Positions 36,429 through 48,149 of a stretch of 64,000 nucleotides of DNA are shown here, one piece after another. The notes under the pieces were generated by a model, which was not told the DNA's origin, did not search any database, and saw nothing but the letters and a program-made list of their open reading frames with translations. The DNA is taken from assembly GCA_963924555.1 (NCBI GenBank), contig OZ004586.1:5290501-5354500 (forward strand), written 5' to 3'. The number at the start of each line of letters is the position of its first letter. The first letter of the stretch is position 1. Origin of the DNA: Crambe crambe. Its lineage: Eukaryota; Porifera; Demospongiae; Poecilosclerida; Crambeidae. The position numbers and the translations under genes are program-made.

Positions 36429-37119
36429 CTAGGGATAGCTGAGCAGCATGGATGTGCACCAATCCGATCATGCTGCTTGTGCATTGTTGAAGGCTGGTGA
36501 TCAGGAACCTACAACATAGCTCTAGCACTGAAGATTGCTCACAACCTTTGTCAACTGAGGTTCCAGTTGACCTTCCTCTACTGGCTACACATTAAGTAAG
36601 AATAGGCCACAGCTGTAGTTCGATCGTTTCAGAAATTCTGGTAAGGATCATGAAATGTGCCCACACATGAGCAAGAAGCAAATGGCTACTACATAGATAT
36701 GTGCAGTAAGAAACAGCTGAGTGGAGACACAACGTGTCGATCTCCTGAGGTACTAGCAAACCCTCAGCGCAGATCCAGAAGCACGTGTGATCAATTTCAA
36801 ACTGTCTGGCTGACTAGCTAGAGAACTACTGCTCACCAGCGCAGCTTGGTCAGTGTTGTCTTTGAAAAAAGCATGCTTTCTTTATAGCAGCCAACAGAGG
36901 CAGAAAAGAGGAAGCTTTTACCACACTGACAGCTGGACAGTTGCACCAGAACAGTTGAAAATCAGAATTAAAGGATTTCGTTTTTTTTTAATCAATAACT
37001 TCTCAGCTGCTGTGCTCGTAGCTGTTTGAACTGTGGCTTGATCAAGACAGACAATCACTATTATGCGCTGAGGGTTTAGGCTTAGAAAAAGAAATTCATT
37101 GTTTCTCAGGCCCGCCCGC

Positions 37120-37765
37120 ATGATTAATTTGGCAAGCAATTATGACGTCACAAGCGGTCACGCACGTGATATTGAAGAGCAGGTGCATGCAACTAAAATC
37201 ATCTTGCAGTACCTAGCTAGAACTGCTGTAGCTCGAGATTGGAGAGTTGTGATGATTCCAGAAGGAGATGTAAGTGTTACGTTGGCGGATTTATACCAGT
37301 GCATTGTTGATCACGCTCTGGACACACTTGAGCCGTTTGTTCTGTTACCAGAGCAGAAAAACGTTCCTATAAAAGCCCAGATAGGGAAAGAGCAAGCAGG
37401 AGCATTTCAAGATATACCCATGGCAGTTAGCATAAGTGATGCCGTACCTACATTCGGAGTCTACATTAAATTCTTTGTCCAGTGTGAAGAAGTTCAAGGG
37501 GCGTGTGCACGTGTTTCTGTTGCTTGCAGAATGAAGAACATCATTTGAAGGTCTTTTTGATCATGTTTTTGTTCGGGAAAATATTTCATGTGATGATTGC
37601 ATTGAAATACCATATTATTCAAGTTCAAAGTTTGAAGAAATATGTACTTATTGTGCAAGTCAAGTGAACTCAGTCAATCTTGTTGATGGACAGTACCCCC
37701 TTTGCAAAGACTGCAAACAACATGGCAAGTCCCCTCTATTGAAAAGGAAGAGGAAACATATGTAA
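37120..37765 (+). CDS. Unrecognised protein with C-terminal zinc-knuckle, frame broken or spliced
   Basis: ATG at 37120 opens a frame of 142 codons to 37548 with no family recognised (starts MINLASNYDVTSGHARDIEE). In a +1 frame, 37534-37765 encodes a tail with three CxxC pairs (SCDDC, ICTYC, LCKDC) and a basic end (LLKRKRKHM). A polypyrimidine run plus TTGCAG just before 37531 looks like an acceptor, but splicing there meets a TGA in the tail's frame, so either a one-base frameshift separates the halves or the exon structure is different. Both halves have protein-like composition. It could be a transposon ORF; no transposase motif is visible. Confidence 0.4.
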
Positions 37766-38606
37766 TCAAAAACAAAAAAAAACAAAGTTTTCTGCACCAT
37801 GCATATTTGTGTTCTCCTTTTATAATAATATATAATAGCTAAATTTTATATACTGTTGTTTTCTGTGTATTTCATTTGTTTTAGTAATCACGTTTTAATA
37901 ATCTGCCTTGGTTGGAGAAAAAAAAAACAAAAAAAAAAAAACCTCCCTCCCTCATGCTTTTTGACAAAAAAAAGCCTGAAAAACTACAAATTTTATTTTC
38001 CCGGCCTTAATTATACATGTTAGCAGTGCAGTATAGCTGTAGGATGTTCACAGGAGGAAAGACATTACATCAGTTGTCAGTGTGTGCATGTCCAGCTATT
38101 AGCTACATGCCTCAATTTACCAGCTAGCTAACAATTAGCCAACTGGCTAGCTAGCTTTTCCCAAAGGGTATGACTTTCCAACTTGGTATCTCATTAATTT
38201 TTATAGAGTCCCATACAATTAAACATGCTAATTCATTGGAGTGAATAAAATTTACTCACTTGTCGTGATGTTTGGAGAAACATCAGAAGCCATGAGAGCT
38301 CTTGCCTAAAGGTTGTGGATGGTCAGTAATCAGCAGGAAAAAGCCGACAAGGGAACAGTCCCACAGCAGGCAAACAGGAGCGGAAGGAAGACTGACTGCT
38401 ATTACACAATAAAAATATTTCAATTCAAGAGAGGCTAGCAATAAATCTCAAGTGTGACCGTTAGTTGTGGTGTAGCTTGTTCTACCTAGCTACGGTTTGA
38501 ACACTTACAAGTCAGGAGACCGACAACAGAAACAAGCCGACGAGGGAACAGCCTCACAGCAGCGCAGGCCCGGCAAGCGCAAGCGCTTAAGCAGGGAGCG
38601 CTGCAG

Positions 38607-38655
38607 TCTCGCGTAGCCGACCCTTTACCAACCACAAGGGAAGGAAAGGGTCTGG
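38607..38655. repeat. Short hairpin element, GTAGCCGACCCTTTACC family
   Basis: GTAGCCGACCCTTTACCA and a downstream GGAAAGGGTCTGGTG half form an imperfect hairpin. Sister copies occur at about 12998, 40735 and 58230. Confidence 0.6.
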
Positions 38656-38845
38656 TGACCTATACAGCGGATTTACGTTCCGTTCGAATATTCCGTGTGC
38701 CTTGCAAAGGAATCGTATGCTTTGTGCGTACATACATTTATATTTAAAACAAGGCATAAGCTTCCAGTGTACGGCATACGGAATATTCGAACGGAGCGTA
38801 AATCTGCTGTAATACTTGGACTTGTGCACTAATTGCGGAAGTTAG

Positions 38846-39446
38846 TAAAATGTGCACTCAGGAAGAGCATTGTTAGCATACATGCATTTCTTTTTCATCC
38901 CATGCAGGGACTTGATATCTTTTTGCCAATAATACCTCCAGTTTGAGCAGCTACTTTCAAAAGTTCCGCTAACATAGGAATGGGGGGAGGGGCACAGGGG
39001 CCATTGCCCCCTTATTTTAAGACAGTCTCATGCATGGATACATTATAGCTGATGGTCTTAACTGAAACCCTGGTGTCCACCCCTCCCCCTCCCCTCCCCC
39101 CTCCCCCCCCCCCAATTAAATATCTGCCATCAACTAAATAAGCTACTTTGGCTATTCATTATAGCTCAGTGACATTTTCAGTTATTTTATATACATACAT
39201 ATATAGTCATGCCAGCATGCCAATTCATGTTTATACCTATCCAAAAATTACTATGGTATTCTGACAGTATAGTGAAGTGTTCACTATGAAGTTTTGGATT
39301 CCACTGCAGTAGATCAGCCTACAAACATCAATAGCTAAGAAGTAAATCACTTTAAAGGAAAAAGAATTTGAATGCAAGCAACTGATGAAGACAAAGAATT
39401 TGAATGCAAGCAACTGATAAAGACATTATTCTGAATATTCCATAGC
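38846..39446. repeat. ~600-bp direct repeat, copy 1
   Basis: Nearly identical to 41872-42465, from TAGTAAAATGTGCACTCAGG to ATTCTGAATATTCCATAGC, including a long C-rich tract (39079-39115) and an internal 29-bp direct repeat around AAAGAATTTGAATGCAAGCA. It ends exactly where the hAT element begins. Confidence 0.92.
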
Positions 39447-39924
39447 TAGGCCTGAGGCTATTATGCTCTTTTTTTTAGCCTATTATGCTTTTGAGCAATT
39501 CCTAAAAATTTTACCTATTATGCTCATTTAGGTACCCGTTATGCTCAAAATTATGCTCAAAACATTTTGGACGAATGAGTATTATGAAAGTGTGTGCATG
39601 TGCAATTCAAGTTGTACTGCAGCATAAGGGATGATTCTAAGCAATGTTGTAGGGTACTGTCTTGCTGCTCATTAAATGAAGCTTTTAACAATGAAAATAC
39701 ACGTTCAGAGGCAGCTGAAGATGGCTGAACTAGTAAGACTTTTTGTGAAGCCTCAGCCCAATATGGAAGCTCTGGAGCATTGCTTCCACCATTTCAACAT
39801 AGAGAAGTCTTCATGATTATGCTCAAATTTTACCTATTATGCCAACATCATGCCAGCATTATGCCAGCAGAATGGAAGTACCGATTATGCCCAAAATTAT
39901 GCCGGCATAATACCCTCAGGCCTA
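39447..39924 (-). mobile_element. Non-autonomous hAT element (deletion derivative) with 8-bp target duplication
   Basis: Ends TAGGCCTGAGG and CCTCAGGCCTA are perfect 11-bp terminal inverted repeats. Just inside each lie a TATTATGC motif and its complement. The element is flanked by the identical 8-bp sequence TCCATAGC at 39439-39446 and 39925-39932, the target-duplication length of hAT elements. The interior on the minus strand encodes the hAT C-terminal dimerisation block, including LPYWAEASQKVLLVQPSSAA and SERVFSLL. The rest of the transposase is missing, so the element cannot move alone. Confidence 0.92.
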
Positions 39925-40538
39925 TCCATAGCTAGCTATAGACTTATAAAATAGCTAATATTATTCTAGAATTTACTACATGAGTGGGTTTCTCGAGTGA
40001 TATACTCTTTTTCCACTCATGAAAGAAATGTAAGCATCACCTTTTTTGTACCGGTTTTTTTTTGGGGGGGGGGGGTTATTGTTCTTATTTTTTTGTACGT
40101 AATAGGTTGTAGCTATTTCTAGTGCTAGGTGCTATAGCTACTTTTAATCATGTAAACATTAATACAATTTAGATAACCAATAATCATATAAAGCCATAGG
40201 GTGAACCACATTATAGTTACTTGAAGGGAATGCACGTGACAAATAGCATGAAGTGGTTCCAATAAATATAGGTATATCACTATTGAGTTGTACACTGGAG
40301 ATTGGTAAATACATAATAGCTACCTCCTTATTAATACATAGTAATTGTTTGATCCTGCAGTTCTTACAGTAAGAGTATATGATGTTAGTATATGGTGTAG
40401 CTAGCTACCACATGAGAAACTTGATTCAAGCTAACTTTGGTTAAAGCTATCTGAGTCAGAAGACAGCAGTAAAAGTATAAATTTGTATGGAATACCAACC
40501 GCGACAAAAATCCGGTTGTAGTCCGGATTATTGACTGG

Positions 40539-40660
40539 CCGATTATCGAGTATTGAATCGATTATTGATTTTTAGCTAATGGTTGACTAACCCGATTATC
40601 GAGTATTGATTGATTTTTAGCTAATGATTGACTGACCCGATTATCGAGTATTGAATATTA
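40539..40660. repeat. Short tandem repeat with GATTATCGAGTATTGA core
   Basis: Three occurrences of GATTATCGAGTATTGA near 40540, 40593 and 40638, separated by similar TTTTTAGCTAATGATTGACT segments. Unit 46-53 bp. Confidence 0.75.
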
Positions 40661-40983
40661 GAGATTAATTTTGATAAAGGTTCAAGTTCAAGGAGGTAGG
40701 GAAAGATCGTTGCATAGATAGAGCTAGCTAGCTAGTCTGGCGTAGCGGCGACCCTTACCCACCCAAGGTAGAAGACGATACGACAGCAGTTTCATTTACA
40801 GTACATTGCAAATCAAGTTGCAAAGCGAGTGGGACAATCTCTTAATCTTATTGTACTTGAACAGTGACTTCAAAGAAGTCATGCAGCCAGTGTCACTGTC
40901 AAAAGGGCCTGTTGTGTAGAATTCATGGCCATGCAATCAAGCTCATACTAGCTATCTTTATATCAAATGAAGATCGTAGCTAG

Positions 40984-41727
40984 TTGAAATGTTTTAATAT
41001 GCTCCTGATAGCGGTAGAAGATCTCAGGTTGATGAATTTACCATGTGCACATCACAAGAAAAAGGAAATCTCCCATAGTCTACTCCCCTACTTTGTAATT
41101 AACAGTACGCCCCTGGACTTAGTCTCACACTTCAAATACTTGGGTGTATATAATTCATCATGTAGATTTCATCAGTACTAAAAATAGGAAGCTGTTAGGA
41201 GGACTGTATGGAAGATTCTATGCTCTGTCAGAACCAGACTCTCTGCTTGAAATTTACAAAACCCAAATCTGTCCACATCTTGAATATGCTGCTCAGGTCT
41301 GGGACCCTCTAAAGATATCCACCAATTAGAGTCAATTCAAAAGTTTGCCTTGAAATTATGCACTAAACAATGGGGCAGTAACTATGAGGATATTGCTGGC
41401 CTTCCCACACAGATCATTTCTCGAGATGTTATGCCTCCACAACATCCTCCAGAAAAGACTAGACTTTTATTTACTCCAAAACCACATCATGGAGAACCCG
41501 TGCATCATCCTTTTTTACGTGAGCCACTAGCAAAGTTTGTTGCATTTCCAGTCAACTTTTATGCCAAGCTCAATCCATTTGTGGAACAAGCTGCCACTCC
41601 AGGCACTAAATTCAAACTCTGTAAGGGAAATTATTTAAGGTATGACGAAAAGGTAAGCGTGTTTGGTTTAGGTTCAAAATTGTATAGGTTCGACTCCTAT
41701 TGCTTTTATTGTTTTTTAAGAGAGTGA
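40984..41727 (+). pseudogene. Non-LTR retrotransposon (LINE) reverse-transcriptase 3' fragment
   Basis: Consecutive pieces in shifting frames match the C-terminal thumb region of jockey/CR1-type reverse transcriptases: LDLVSHFKYLGV (about 41118), KLLGGLYGRFYALS (41190), LYGRF to ICPHLEYAAQVWDP (41270) and KFALKLCTKQWGSNYEDI (about 41340). The start and the catalytic FADD box are absent and stops intervene. The continuation to 41727 stays open but is only weakly LINE-like. Confidence 0.7.
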
Positions 41728-41871
41728 AATTTTTTTAATTTTTTGGAATTTAATAAATTTTGTTAATTTTCATTGCCTTCAAACGTTATGTCTCTCCTCT
41801 GTTTCACATTAATATTAGCTCATAGCTATTTTGTGTATCTCAATCTTCTCTTCATAAAAAAAAATTTTTTT

Positions 41872-42465
41872 TTAGTAAAATGTGCACTCAGGAAGAGCAT
41901 TGTTAGCATGCATGCATTTCTTTTTCATCCCATGCAGGGACTTGATATCTTTTTGCCAATAATACCTCCAGTTTGAGCAGCTACTTTCAAAAGTTCCGCT
42001 AGCATAGGAATGGGGGAGGGGCACAGGGGCCATTGCCCCCTTATTTTAAGTCAGTCTCATGCATGGATACATTATAGCTGATGGTCTTAACTGAAACCCT
42101 GGTGTCCACCCCTCCCCCTCCCCCCCCCCCCCCAATTAAATATCTGCCATCAACTAAATAAGCTACTTTGGCTATTCATTATAGCTCAGTGACATTTTCA
42201 GTTATTTTATATACATACATATATAGTCATGCCAGCATGCTAATTCATGTCTATACCTATCCAAAAATTACTATGGTATTCTGACAGTATAGTGAAGTGT
42301 TCACTATGAAGTTTTGGATTCCACTGCAGTAGATCAGCCTACAAACATCAATAGCTAAGAAGTAAATCACTTTAAAGGAAAAAGAATTTGAATGCAAGCA
42401 ACTGATGAAGACAAAGAATTTGAATGCAAGCAACTGATAAAGACATTATTCTGAATATTCCATAG
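41872..42465. repeat. ~600-bp direct repeat, copy 2 (no hAT insertion)
   Basis: Matches 38846-39446 and ends at TCCATAGC, then continues TAGTAAAACATT; it therefore represents the uninserted form of the hAT target. The 8-mer TAGTAAAA stands at both edges of this copy, suggesting either a target duplication or microhomology at the duplication junction. Confidence 0.88.
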
Positions 42466-42480
42466 CTAGTAAAACATTCA

Positions 42481-42939
42481 TCTCACCCGTTAAAAGAAGA
42501 ATTAATATGTTGTATTGATGATTTGTTAGAAAATGACTATGATGATGATGAAGAATCAGAGGATTGGATAGACTTGGTTGACAGGGGAGGATTAGTCCAC
42601 ATTTCAAACTCCATGTATAGTTCCATGGTGGAGATGGAGAAAGAAGTTCAAAATCATTTGATAAAGCCCATTGATAACATCAAGAAAAGTATTAAAGAAG
42701 GAATGTACAAAAATAGTGAAATCAGGTGTAGATGGTCTGAGATTTCTGAGGATTGGGATGAAGAGGAGAGCAAAGTGCTATTTGAAATGATAGTGGACCT
42801 TTGGATCACCATACGAGGCTTTGCCTTTGCTAGCTCATGGGTGGAAAAGTATAAAATGGCAAGTAAGAAATCAACGCAGAAAACCAAGGGCATAAGGAAG
42901 AAGTTGTGTGCTACTAAGGCTACAAAAGACCCTCAATAA
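42481..42939 (+). pseudogene. Repetitive transposon-type protein fragment, copy A
   Basis: An open frame (ATG at 42523, stop 42939) encodes an acidic stretch DDDEESEDWIDLVDRGGLVH, then a helical part and a basic tail (KKSTQKTKGIRKKLC). A related, more broken copy lies at 44930-45250, where it follows YAAGYIPRALHKRL. The pairing AGY..R...-acidic-DRGGL recurs in multicopy sponge and cnidarian proteins linked to DNA transposons. No catalytic residues are recognised. Confidence 0.45.
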
Positions 42940-42996
42940 AATTATCATAAATAATTATGTATGTAGCTATTATAATATAAAGCTTCTGAATGAATG

Positions 42997-43770
42997 TCAC
43001 TTTGAGACTGAGGATAATTTTTTCCTCTGCAATTTTCGGCGTTTTTTCAGTTGCATGTTTTCACTCCCACTCTCTTCAGTTTCTTGGGGTCTCTTTCTAC
43101 AGTTTCCATTTGTAGGTGGTCTACAGAAAGAATTCACAACTCTGAGGGCTTGCGTATTTTTGCAAAACTCTTTCACATTTTCATGTGTTCCTCCTCGCTG
43201 ACGCTGGGAGCCAAAAAAACGTTCCAAAGGGTCTTGGCAAAGTCACTGACTAAGGAACGACTTCACTCCATGGAGAGAGAAGAGGTAGGGTACAAGTTCA
43301 ATGAAAGATTTAACTGTTAAAGATATATAATTAATAACTGCCGTAAGTATTTGCTCAAGCTATAATGTACAATGTGACTACATGTATGGGTGCTATACCT
43401 GTAATACGGAGGCCAAGCAAAGTTTCTGCACTAAGGAGCATCTTTTTTTTCTGGCCTTTTTTGAAACCATTTCTTGCCTTGACACTTCATCCAAATAGAC
43501 AAGAAATTCATTTTGTAGCCACTATAGTGCAATATTGCACTAAATCAATATGTACAACTTGTATAATTATTCTTACTTTTAATCGAAAGTCCTTTGAACT
43601 TCGATAAGGTGACTGAAAAGCTTTACGGGCATACATTCCTGCTGTATAGTTGGCTACATTAAGGCTATCAAAAAATTTGTCCATCATGCCCACGAATTTT
43701 GCAGTTTCAGATGCCTCTGCTCCCCCAGTCAAAAGAAGAGCTTTTGAGACAGAATCACTGAGAACCTATC
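42997..43770 (-). pseudogene. P-element/THAP9-like transposase fragment
   Basis: Minus-strand exon pieces: GGAEASETAKFVGMMDKFF and FQSPYRSSKDFRLK (43735-43560), KKKMLLSAETLLGLRIT (about 43440-43390), SFIELVPYLFSLHGVKSFLS (43315-43250) and DPLERFFGSQRQRGG...KEFCKNTQALRV (43230-43120), which are consecutive C-terminal motifs of P-element-like transposases. A TGA at 43245-43243 interrupts the frame between SFLSQ and LCQDPLE. The N-terminal THAP domain and most of the catalytic core are not seen. Confidence 0.65.
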
Positions 43771-43871
43771 ATTACTCATCACACAGTAATTATAGATACA
43801 ACTATAATTGTTTAATTATTACTTGTGCTGCCAAGTCTACTCGCTTATAAATTATCTGATTCGTTGATATC

Positions 43872-44195
43872 TGTTGTCTATAGCATTTGGCTCTCCATGG
43901 CGCAAATTTCAAAGCTTCAGGTCCTTTGGAAAACCAGGTAGCGTCCATTAGCTTTTAGTAAAGCCTAGAACATTGTACCAAGTTACCGAAGGTAGCGTAG
44001 AAAGTTTAGTTCATAATTCCAGGCGTATAAACTGAAAACCCTATTATAGTTATGGTGATTTTCAGCTGTTGGATTTTCCGTGTACGAAGCTTTCATAGCT
44101 GACAAGCTAAGTTTAGCGCTTCATTTGAAGCATTTCTACATTAGTCCAAGTTCCAAACTTGGTCAGAAGTTTATTCCAGGATCAGAGTAGCTATG
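43872..44195 (-). repeat. R-family repeat, inverted copy
   Basis: Reverse complement of the 46690-47098 repeat: the GAAATTTGCGC...AGAGAGCCAAA end, CTACCTTCGGTA and GAAAATCAC...TGAAAGCTTC blocks can all be matched. Together with 46690-47098 it brackets a 3.2-kb segment as long inverted repeats. Confidence 0.75.
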
Positions 44196-44196
44196 A

Positions 44197-46306
44197 GCTT
44201 AGATAATTAGACTACGTTCACAGGATTGGAAACAATTATTCGCGCGCGGACCATGCGCGTTGCGCCTGCAGCTGTTTACAGTGTGGTTTGTTTCTCTAAG
44301 TGTGTGGCTTGTTAGTGCTTGTATGGCTGAGGAAAATCCTCCCTCACCTGAAGGATGAACTAATTTACAAGGTAAAATTGTGTTGTTATTGCCTATAAGA
44401 GACCTGCTATGATCTAGCTAATAAAAGCTACTAATTTACAGTGCTAGAGACCTAGCTAGCTAGCTAATAGCTATACTGAAGCTTATATGACCACTTCATT
44501 GTTAATTGCTTTAACTATAGATCCTCAAGTTTCGCAACAAATTGTGAAAACTAAGATGATCTCTCGTCCACACAATATTGCTGCTCAAGAAGTTGCTACT
44601 CTTGAATGGTGCACAAATCCTTCAAGCTATGAAATGCTGAATTGCTTTGAAGCACACCTAATAAAATTACTTGAATGTTGTATTGACCCTCATCCCTTAG
44701 AGAAAATACAATGGGCAGTACCATAAAATTAGAATCACCACAGAGTTTCAGAAAATTTGGAAAGATTTTTTGTCAAGCTGGTATAGCAATGGACCCTTCA
44801 CCCCTCCTGTACTAGTAAATTACAGATGTGTTATTTGAACAAGTAATTCTTAGTAACTGCCCTATTTCAGTGACCTCAGCTCCACCTCCCAGCATGATCA
44901 TGAGTGTGTAATTACTTACAAAGAGAGTAATGCATTGCTGTATGCAGCAGGGTACATCCCAAGGGCTCTGCACAAGAGATTAAAAAGTTCCTTTCACCCT
45001 CTGAAAGAAGATGACGATGAAGAATCAGAGGATTGGATAGACTTGATTGACAGGGGAGATTACTCCACATTTCAAACTCCATGTATAGTTTCATGGTGGA
45101 GATGGAGAAAGAATCATTTGATAAAGCCCATTGATAACATTAAGTTAAAGAAGGAATGTACAAAAATAGTGAAATTAGATGTAAATGGTCTGCTTAATTT
45201 TGATGAAATTAATGTTCATGCAGCTAATGAAGAAACTGTAACCTTCCTGAGGGTTTACATATGGTCCTGTTACAATCATTTATTAATCATTTGTCTGGGT
45301 ATCATCAAAATTTGCAATCATCCAGTAGGGTCAGAAGATGTATCACATCTAATGGTGATGACATAAGTGTTGGTGCATTGGCAGTGGCTTTAATTTTCAT
45401 GTGATCAACCTCTACATCTCTAATATTTAGGAACCATGCATTTAAAATCTTCCATTATGGTAACACTAAAAAGTGAACAAACTGCTGTGGAATTTGGGTG
45501 AGTTTCACCAAGGTGATGTTGGGCTCTTTCAATTTGATGGAAGTATATACACTGTCTGTCCAGGATGACTGAAAGATCACTGAAGCAGGACTTGAAGATA
45601 CTGGCACAGGAATAGATGGCACCTTGAGAATGTTCTTACTTCCATGTTTTTGACATGCAGTTTGCTTTTTTTCCTCCTTGGCATAGCTAATAATTGTATA
45701 GTAATAAATTAATGTGGATGAGTTAGCATGTACACTAGCATAATACTGGTAACATGCAGCTTATGGGATTGATGCTATTCCAAACTGCAGCACTAACTCT
45801 ATCAGTTGGCAAAATTTCATTGCTCATGCAATAGTGCCTTTTGTGTGAAAGAAAGCAAAAATATACACCTCCAAACACAGAAAACGCCAGAAGATTCAGG
45901 ATAAAAACCTATATTGTGCACACCATTCCGTATGGCAAGCATCACTCAACAACATGAACTTCATTAAAAGGACACAGGAATTATGCCTTTGCAATGAAAG
46001 AAGGAAAAAACTTTATCCGTTGTTAGGGTGATAAAATCTCCATGGAAAACTGTTTTATGAGAAAACTAACTATACCTAAGAAATACATTTCACATCCTTG
46101 GAACATACTCTGTAAAGTAGCCCTTTATTTGATGCTAAAACTCACCAGTTTATTCTCCTTTCATGAAAAGTATACTCGAGAAACAAGGAATAAATTTCCA
46201 ATTTTCCTTCGCGCATAGCAACACGGTTCGTCCGCGACGATTTGTATTAGCATAATGGGCGCACGTGAGCTGTTTCCAATCCTGTGTACGTAGTCTAATT
46301 ATCTAA
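44197..46306 (+). mobile_element. ~2.1-kb element with AGACTACGT..CACAGGATTGGAAAC inverted ends
   Basis: The left end reads TTAGACTACGTTCACAGGAT and the right end is its near complement (46260-46306); both then run into GC-rich NCGCGCG/GCGCACGTG bases. The interior holds broken transposase-type coding (44487-45366; see the separate entry). One further solo end with the same sequence lies at about 50920-50972. It is nested between the two inverted R repeats. Superfamily not determined; the multi-copy protein inside suggests a DNA transposon. Confidence 0.6.
44487..45366 (+). pseudogene. Repetitive transposon-type protein fragment, copy B
   Basis: Open pieces: QEVATLEWCTNPSSYEMLNC (about 44590), FRKIWKDF-like bases (44745), NALLYAAGYIPRALHKRL (44930) and DDDEESEDWIDLIDRG (45010), followed by a deletion/frameshift relative to copy A at 42523. 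Stops near 44820 and frame changes make it non-coding as it stands. It lies inside the 2.1-kb inverted-end element. Confidence 0.5.
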
Positions 46307-46317
46307 GGTATAAGGAA

Positions 46318-46690
46318 AGAAATTTTTTTGGTTAAATAATGGCATGACTCACTAAAATTGCTCCTACGTACAAAATTGTTCTGCCGCGTTGTGCTCGATT
46401 ACTTGTACCGGGCCGGTCATATATAAACTTTGTATCTCTTTTAAGAATGCAATCACGAGCCATTCGCGTGCGCTCTATGCGAATTTGAAAATTACATATA
46501 AATTTTAAATAGAGCAATCAAAGGCCGAGTAAATTCTCGGTATTGCTTAGAATTTACGATAAAATTGATGTAAGCTCACAACCAATTTGAAATGAATTTG
46601 TGTACGCATGATTGCGCACTAGAATAATTTTCTACGTAGGAGTAGTTTTAGTGAGTCATGCCATTATTCAACAAAAAATTTTTTTCCTGT
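46318..46690. repeat. Hairpin element, ~55-bp arms
   Basis: GGCATGACTCACTAAAATTG near 46352 and CTTTTAGTGAGTCATGCCAT near 46640 are complementary, extending over about 55 bp per arm including AAATTTTTTT and CTACGTA blocks. The loop of about 260 bp has no recognised coding. The right arm continues into the R repeat at 46690. Confidence 0.75.
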
Positions 46691-47098
46691 ATAGATCAAA
46701 ACTATGATCCTTAGCTAGTCAGCCATGAAAGCTTCATGCATGGAAAATCCAGCATCTGAAAATCACCAGAACTAAGGTAGTCTTTCCAGCTAATAAGCTT
46801 GAAAATATGAACTTACCAAGCTTCTAAGCTACCTTCGGTACCTTGTTACTTTTTTCTAGGCTAAATTTAGTTGGTACTTACTAGCGTCAGGAGGCGAGAA
46901 ACTAGCTTCTCTCTAACACTAGTTCGAGACTCCGCCCAATTCAATTTGATAGTGCACGGGCGTAGCCGTGTTCATGTTTCTTATTCAGCTTTTTCTCTAA
47001 AAGCTAATGGACTCTACCTGGGAGTTGTTCCTCGGGGATCGAAGATCCTTAAGCTTTGAAATTTGCGCAATAGAGAGCCAAAGGACCATAGATAAAGG
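46690..47098 (+). repeat. R-family repeat, copy 2
   Basis: Shares with 54049-54650 and 54815-55440 the ordered blocks AAAGCTTC(A/G)TGCA, AAAATCAC, GGCGAGAAACTAGCTTCTCT, CTAGTTCGA, TTACTCAGCTTTTT, GCTAATGG, GAGCTGTTCCTC and TTTGAAATTTGCGCA. GGCGAGAAACTAGCTTCTCT and TAGTTCGA(A/G)AC resemble a tRNA-type B-box arm, but the full cloverleaf is not convincing. Confidence 0.8.
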
Positions 47099-48110
47099 AT
47101 CAAAAAAATTAATGCCAGGTTATGCCCGATTTTCCTGTACCCGTCACATTAAGCGCAATAGCGTGCGATAAAATATGCATGAGTGAAAAGTTAAATGAAG
47201 TCCTATTACAGTGCAGAAAATGATCTATTGTACAATATGTGGAAAGTAGAATTTTTCAAACATTTATTAATTTTAAAATCAATTAATGTAGAGGTTTAAG
47301 CATGATTTAATAATTTTTACTGGCATAGTCAAAACTTTACATCTTTAATCTTGTCTATATTTTCTTCAAGTTACTGAACAATATATAGGCTGAGTCCATT
47401 GATTACTGTTCTACGATATTTAATAAAGAAATAAATGATAAATAGAATATAATTGAAAATTAATGCTAAAATATAAACTTAAGAAATACAATACAATCTT
47501 GTCAATTGTAAAAAGTGGAATTTCTGATCTGTGGTACTAATGGAATATTTATTAAAGGATATTTAAAGCGAAATCGCGAACGATGAAATTCAAAATTTCA
47601 TATATAGAGAGAGAAGGCTTATGATGAATGAAAAGTTGTGCAATATTGCTCCGAGTGAATGCCTTTTCGAAAGTTAAAGGGTTGTGACTTTGATTGTCGA
47701 TGTGATCCGTAAGAAGGCTGCTCTTTTTTGTACGTGTGTTCCCAAAAATAGGACAGCCAAAATCGTCTGAAGACTGGGATTGTGACGATACGAAGAAATG
47801 TGGCAATCGCGTTGCTGCCTGGATTCGTCCTATACTCCATCAGCACAAAATTCTACAAGTCATGACATTTTGCTCAGATGTAGTTAAATTGTTCCATGCC
47901 CACATTATTTTCTCAGGTTAATCCACGAAAAAGCGATCTTGTGCACTTAACTATTCATATCAAGGGCGTATCGAGCCACAAAGCGGCGAAATGGCATGCA
48001 ACAGTCAATGCCCTATATATAGACTGCCTTATATATAGACTGCCCTATATATATATATCCGTGGTTCATCAGACTACCCTACAAATAGAGAGATAATGCT
48101 CTCTCTGATA
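47099..48110. other. AT-rich stretch without recognised gene
   Basis: Very AT-rich to about 47600, then short frames of no recognised family. A near-tandem TATATAGACTGCC motif lies at 48015-48050. Confidence 0.4.
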
Positions 48111-48149
48111 TGAAAGAAGGTATGTGCAGGAATGACTGAGCCAACCCTT

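Noticed and set aside
38587-38829. 80-codon minus-strand frame
   Set aside because: It overlaps a hairpin element and an inverted pair (CCGTTCGAATATTCCGT and complement, 38677-38800), so it is repeat-derived.
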